DNA from: Kribbella sp. NBC_00382
GTDB taxonomy: Bacteria; Actinomycetota; Actinomycetes; Propionibacteriales; Kribbellaceae
NCBI RefSeq assembly: GCF_036067295.1
Contig: NZ_CP107954.1
Coordinates: 558,001 to 622,000, forward strand
Direction: 5' to 3'
Length of the DNA stretch: 64,000 nt
Shown: positions 63,426 through 64,000 of the stretch, piece by piece
How the letters are laid out: the number at the start of each line of letters is the position of its first letter
How positions within the stretch are numbered: the first letter of the stretch is position 1
Notes under the pieces: generated by a model
Told to the model about the DNA's origin: nothing
The model's database searches: none
Seen by the model: only the letters and a program-made list of their open reading frames with translations
Position numbers and translations under genes: made by a program

Positions 63426-64000
63426 CTAGTGCCCGGCTTCGGCGGTTCCATGAATATGAGCGGCCAGTCCTTCGGCCGCCTTCGGATCGAGCTCTGCGAG
63501 CAGTCCCACACCCGCCAGCACGTAGTCAGAGTCCACGCAGGTGCGCGCGGCGACCGGCACCAGCCAACCCTCTTCCTGAGCGCCTAGCGAGATACCGCCG
63601 AGAATGCGGCTGGCGACCTCCGGCCCGTTGTGCCGCAGCACTCCCCCGGACCCGACCAGCAGGTCGACCTCGCGCAGATCCTTCCCGGACCGCTCGATCA
63701 CCCGGCCACCCGGCCCGAACACCACCCGCTGCCGCCCTGCATGCCGCCGGAGCGCCACGGTCGCCGCCACTCGAGCCAGCGTCTCGTCGTACGACGCCTC
63801 GGTCGCATCACCCGGCAAGAACGACGGGTCCTCATGCCGACGCACAGCGGCCGCCTCGAGCACAGTACCGGCCTCGAGCAACCCCGCCTCCACACCAGCA
63901 CCAACGACCGGTACTGCGCTCCAGCGCATCCCCAGATCGCCTTCGACCGTCCGGGTCACGGGATGTGTCGCGACCACCTCACGCCCGAGGTTCGCGTCCT
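63426..64000 (-). CDS. MutL/GlmL-family protein (N-terminus beyond the window)
   Basis: The C-terminal 191 residues of a longer protein: the frame runs open through the right window edge (DANLGREVVATHPVTRTVEG) and ends at 63426. LREVDLLVGSGGVLRHNGPEVASRIL is a strong match to the glutamate mutase accessory protein GlmL/MutL of the ASKHA ATPase fold, which in relatives reactivates or chaperones B12-dependent mutases. The partner gene is outside the window. The internal GTG at 63977 is not the start. 31 bp upstream of the AI-2E gene on the same strand. Confidence 0.8.
   Translation of the reverse strand, partial: DANLGREVVATHPVTRTVEGDLGMRWSAVPVVGAGVEAGLLEAGTVLEAAAVRRHEDPSFLPGDATEASYDETLARVAATVALRRHAGRQRVVFGPGGRVIERSGKDLREVDLLVGSGGVLRHNGPEVASRILGGISLGAQEEGWLVPVAARTCVDSDYVLAGVGLLAELDPKAAEGLAAHIHGTAEAGH

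Noticed and set aside
63426..63977. A complete 183-residue gene starting at 63977
   Set aside because: The same frame continues open to the window edge with family-like sequence (NLGREVVATHPVTRTVEG), so it is the C-terminal part of a longer MutL/GlmL protein.

Overview
The window is about 70% G+C, with dense genes, many 4-bp ATGA overlaps and GTG/TTG starts. Mycothiol S-conjugate amidase (mca), a Z-prenyl diphosphate synthase, a DUF4245-glpX-fumarase block and SigE-type sigma factor logic all point to an actinomycete. The overall gene content suggests a Kribbella- or Nocardioides-like member of the Propionibacteriales; the genus is inferred, not proven. The gene order ispH / xseA-xseB / DUF4245-glpX-fum / phoH / Z-FPP synthase-hemolysin III / DUF255 / small membrane protein / mca / DUF4307 / greA is the same chromosomal neighbourhood that mycobacteria keep around Rv1080c-Rv1110. 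The window is therefore core chromosome interrupted by accessory genes.

Layout. 0-5 kb: HxlR regulator, sigma factor with membrane partner, ispH, and a membrane protein/histidine kinase/response regulator operon. 5-8.2 kb: a short hairpin-rich stretch, a HAD-like protein, xseA-xseB and a GNAT. 8.2-11 kb: TetR with two visible operators facing a flavodoxin-SMR operon, then a MobA-like nucleotidyltransferase. 11-17.2 kb: central carbon genes (DUF4245, glpX, a PfkB kinase, class I fumarase) with small membrane proteins. 17.2-20.1 kb: small genes and a 1.3-kb gene-free repeat island. 20.1-27.8 kb: DUF402, class II fumarase, spermidine synthase-like protein, SLT lytic enzyme, PhoH, a membrane protein split by an in-frame stop, Z-FPP synthase. 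27.9-31.5 kb: hemolysin III, MarR, kinase-like protein, deazaflavin enzyme, lipoprotein. 31.5-36.9 kb: three secreted peptidase genes (one M28, two M4), two of which share a C-terminal domain. 37-43.5 kb: DUF255, Uma2, CopD, mca, DUF4307, greA. 43.6-49.2 kb: DrrAB-like exporter, DUF4097-type protein, MFS/MarR pair. 49.2-53.5 kb: sugar ABC importer behind ilvA. 53.5-64 kb: HEXXH protein, kinase-like protein, ABC-2 exporter, SDR, MarR-EmrB pair, hemerythrin, AI-2E protein and an edge-truncated MutL/GlmL protein.

The strongest unexplained signal is at 18.93-20.02 kb. Two 107-nt elements lie there in inverted orientation. Each folds into a 23-bp hairpin; the 34-nt loops and the flanks are identical, while the stems differ at positions that mostly compensate. 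A second dispersed family (core TTGATGGG..TGGCGGTCC) forms paired inverted repeats in at least three intergenic regions plus single copies. Other points of interest are a tandem pair of M4 proteases sharing a domain with a neighbouring M28 peptidase, two different fumarase classes 4 kb apart, a truncated MFS remnant beside one repeat element, and several well-formed operator palindromes in divergent regulator/exporter pairs.
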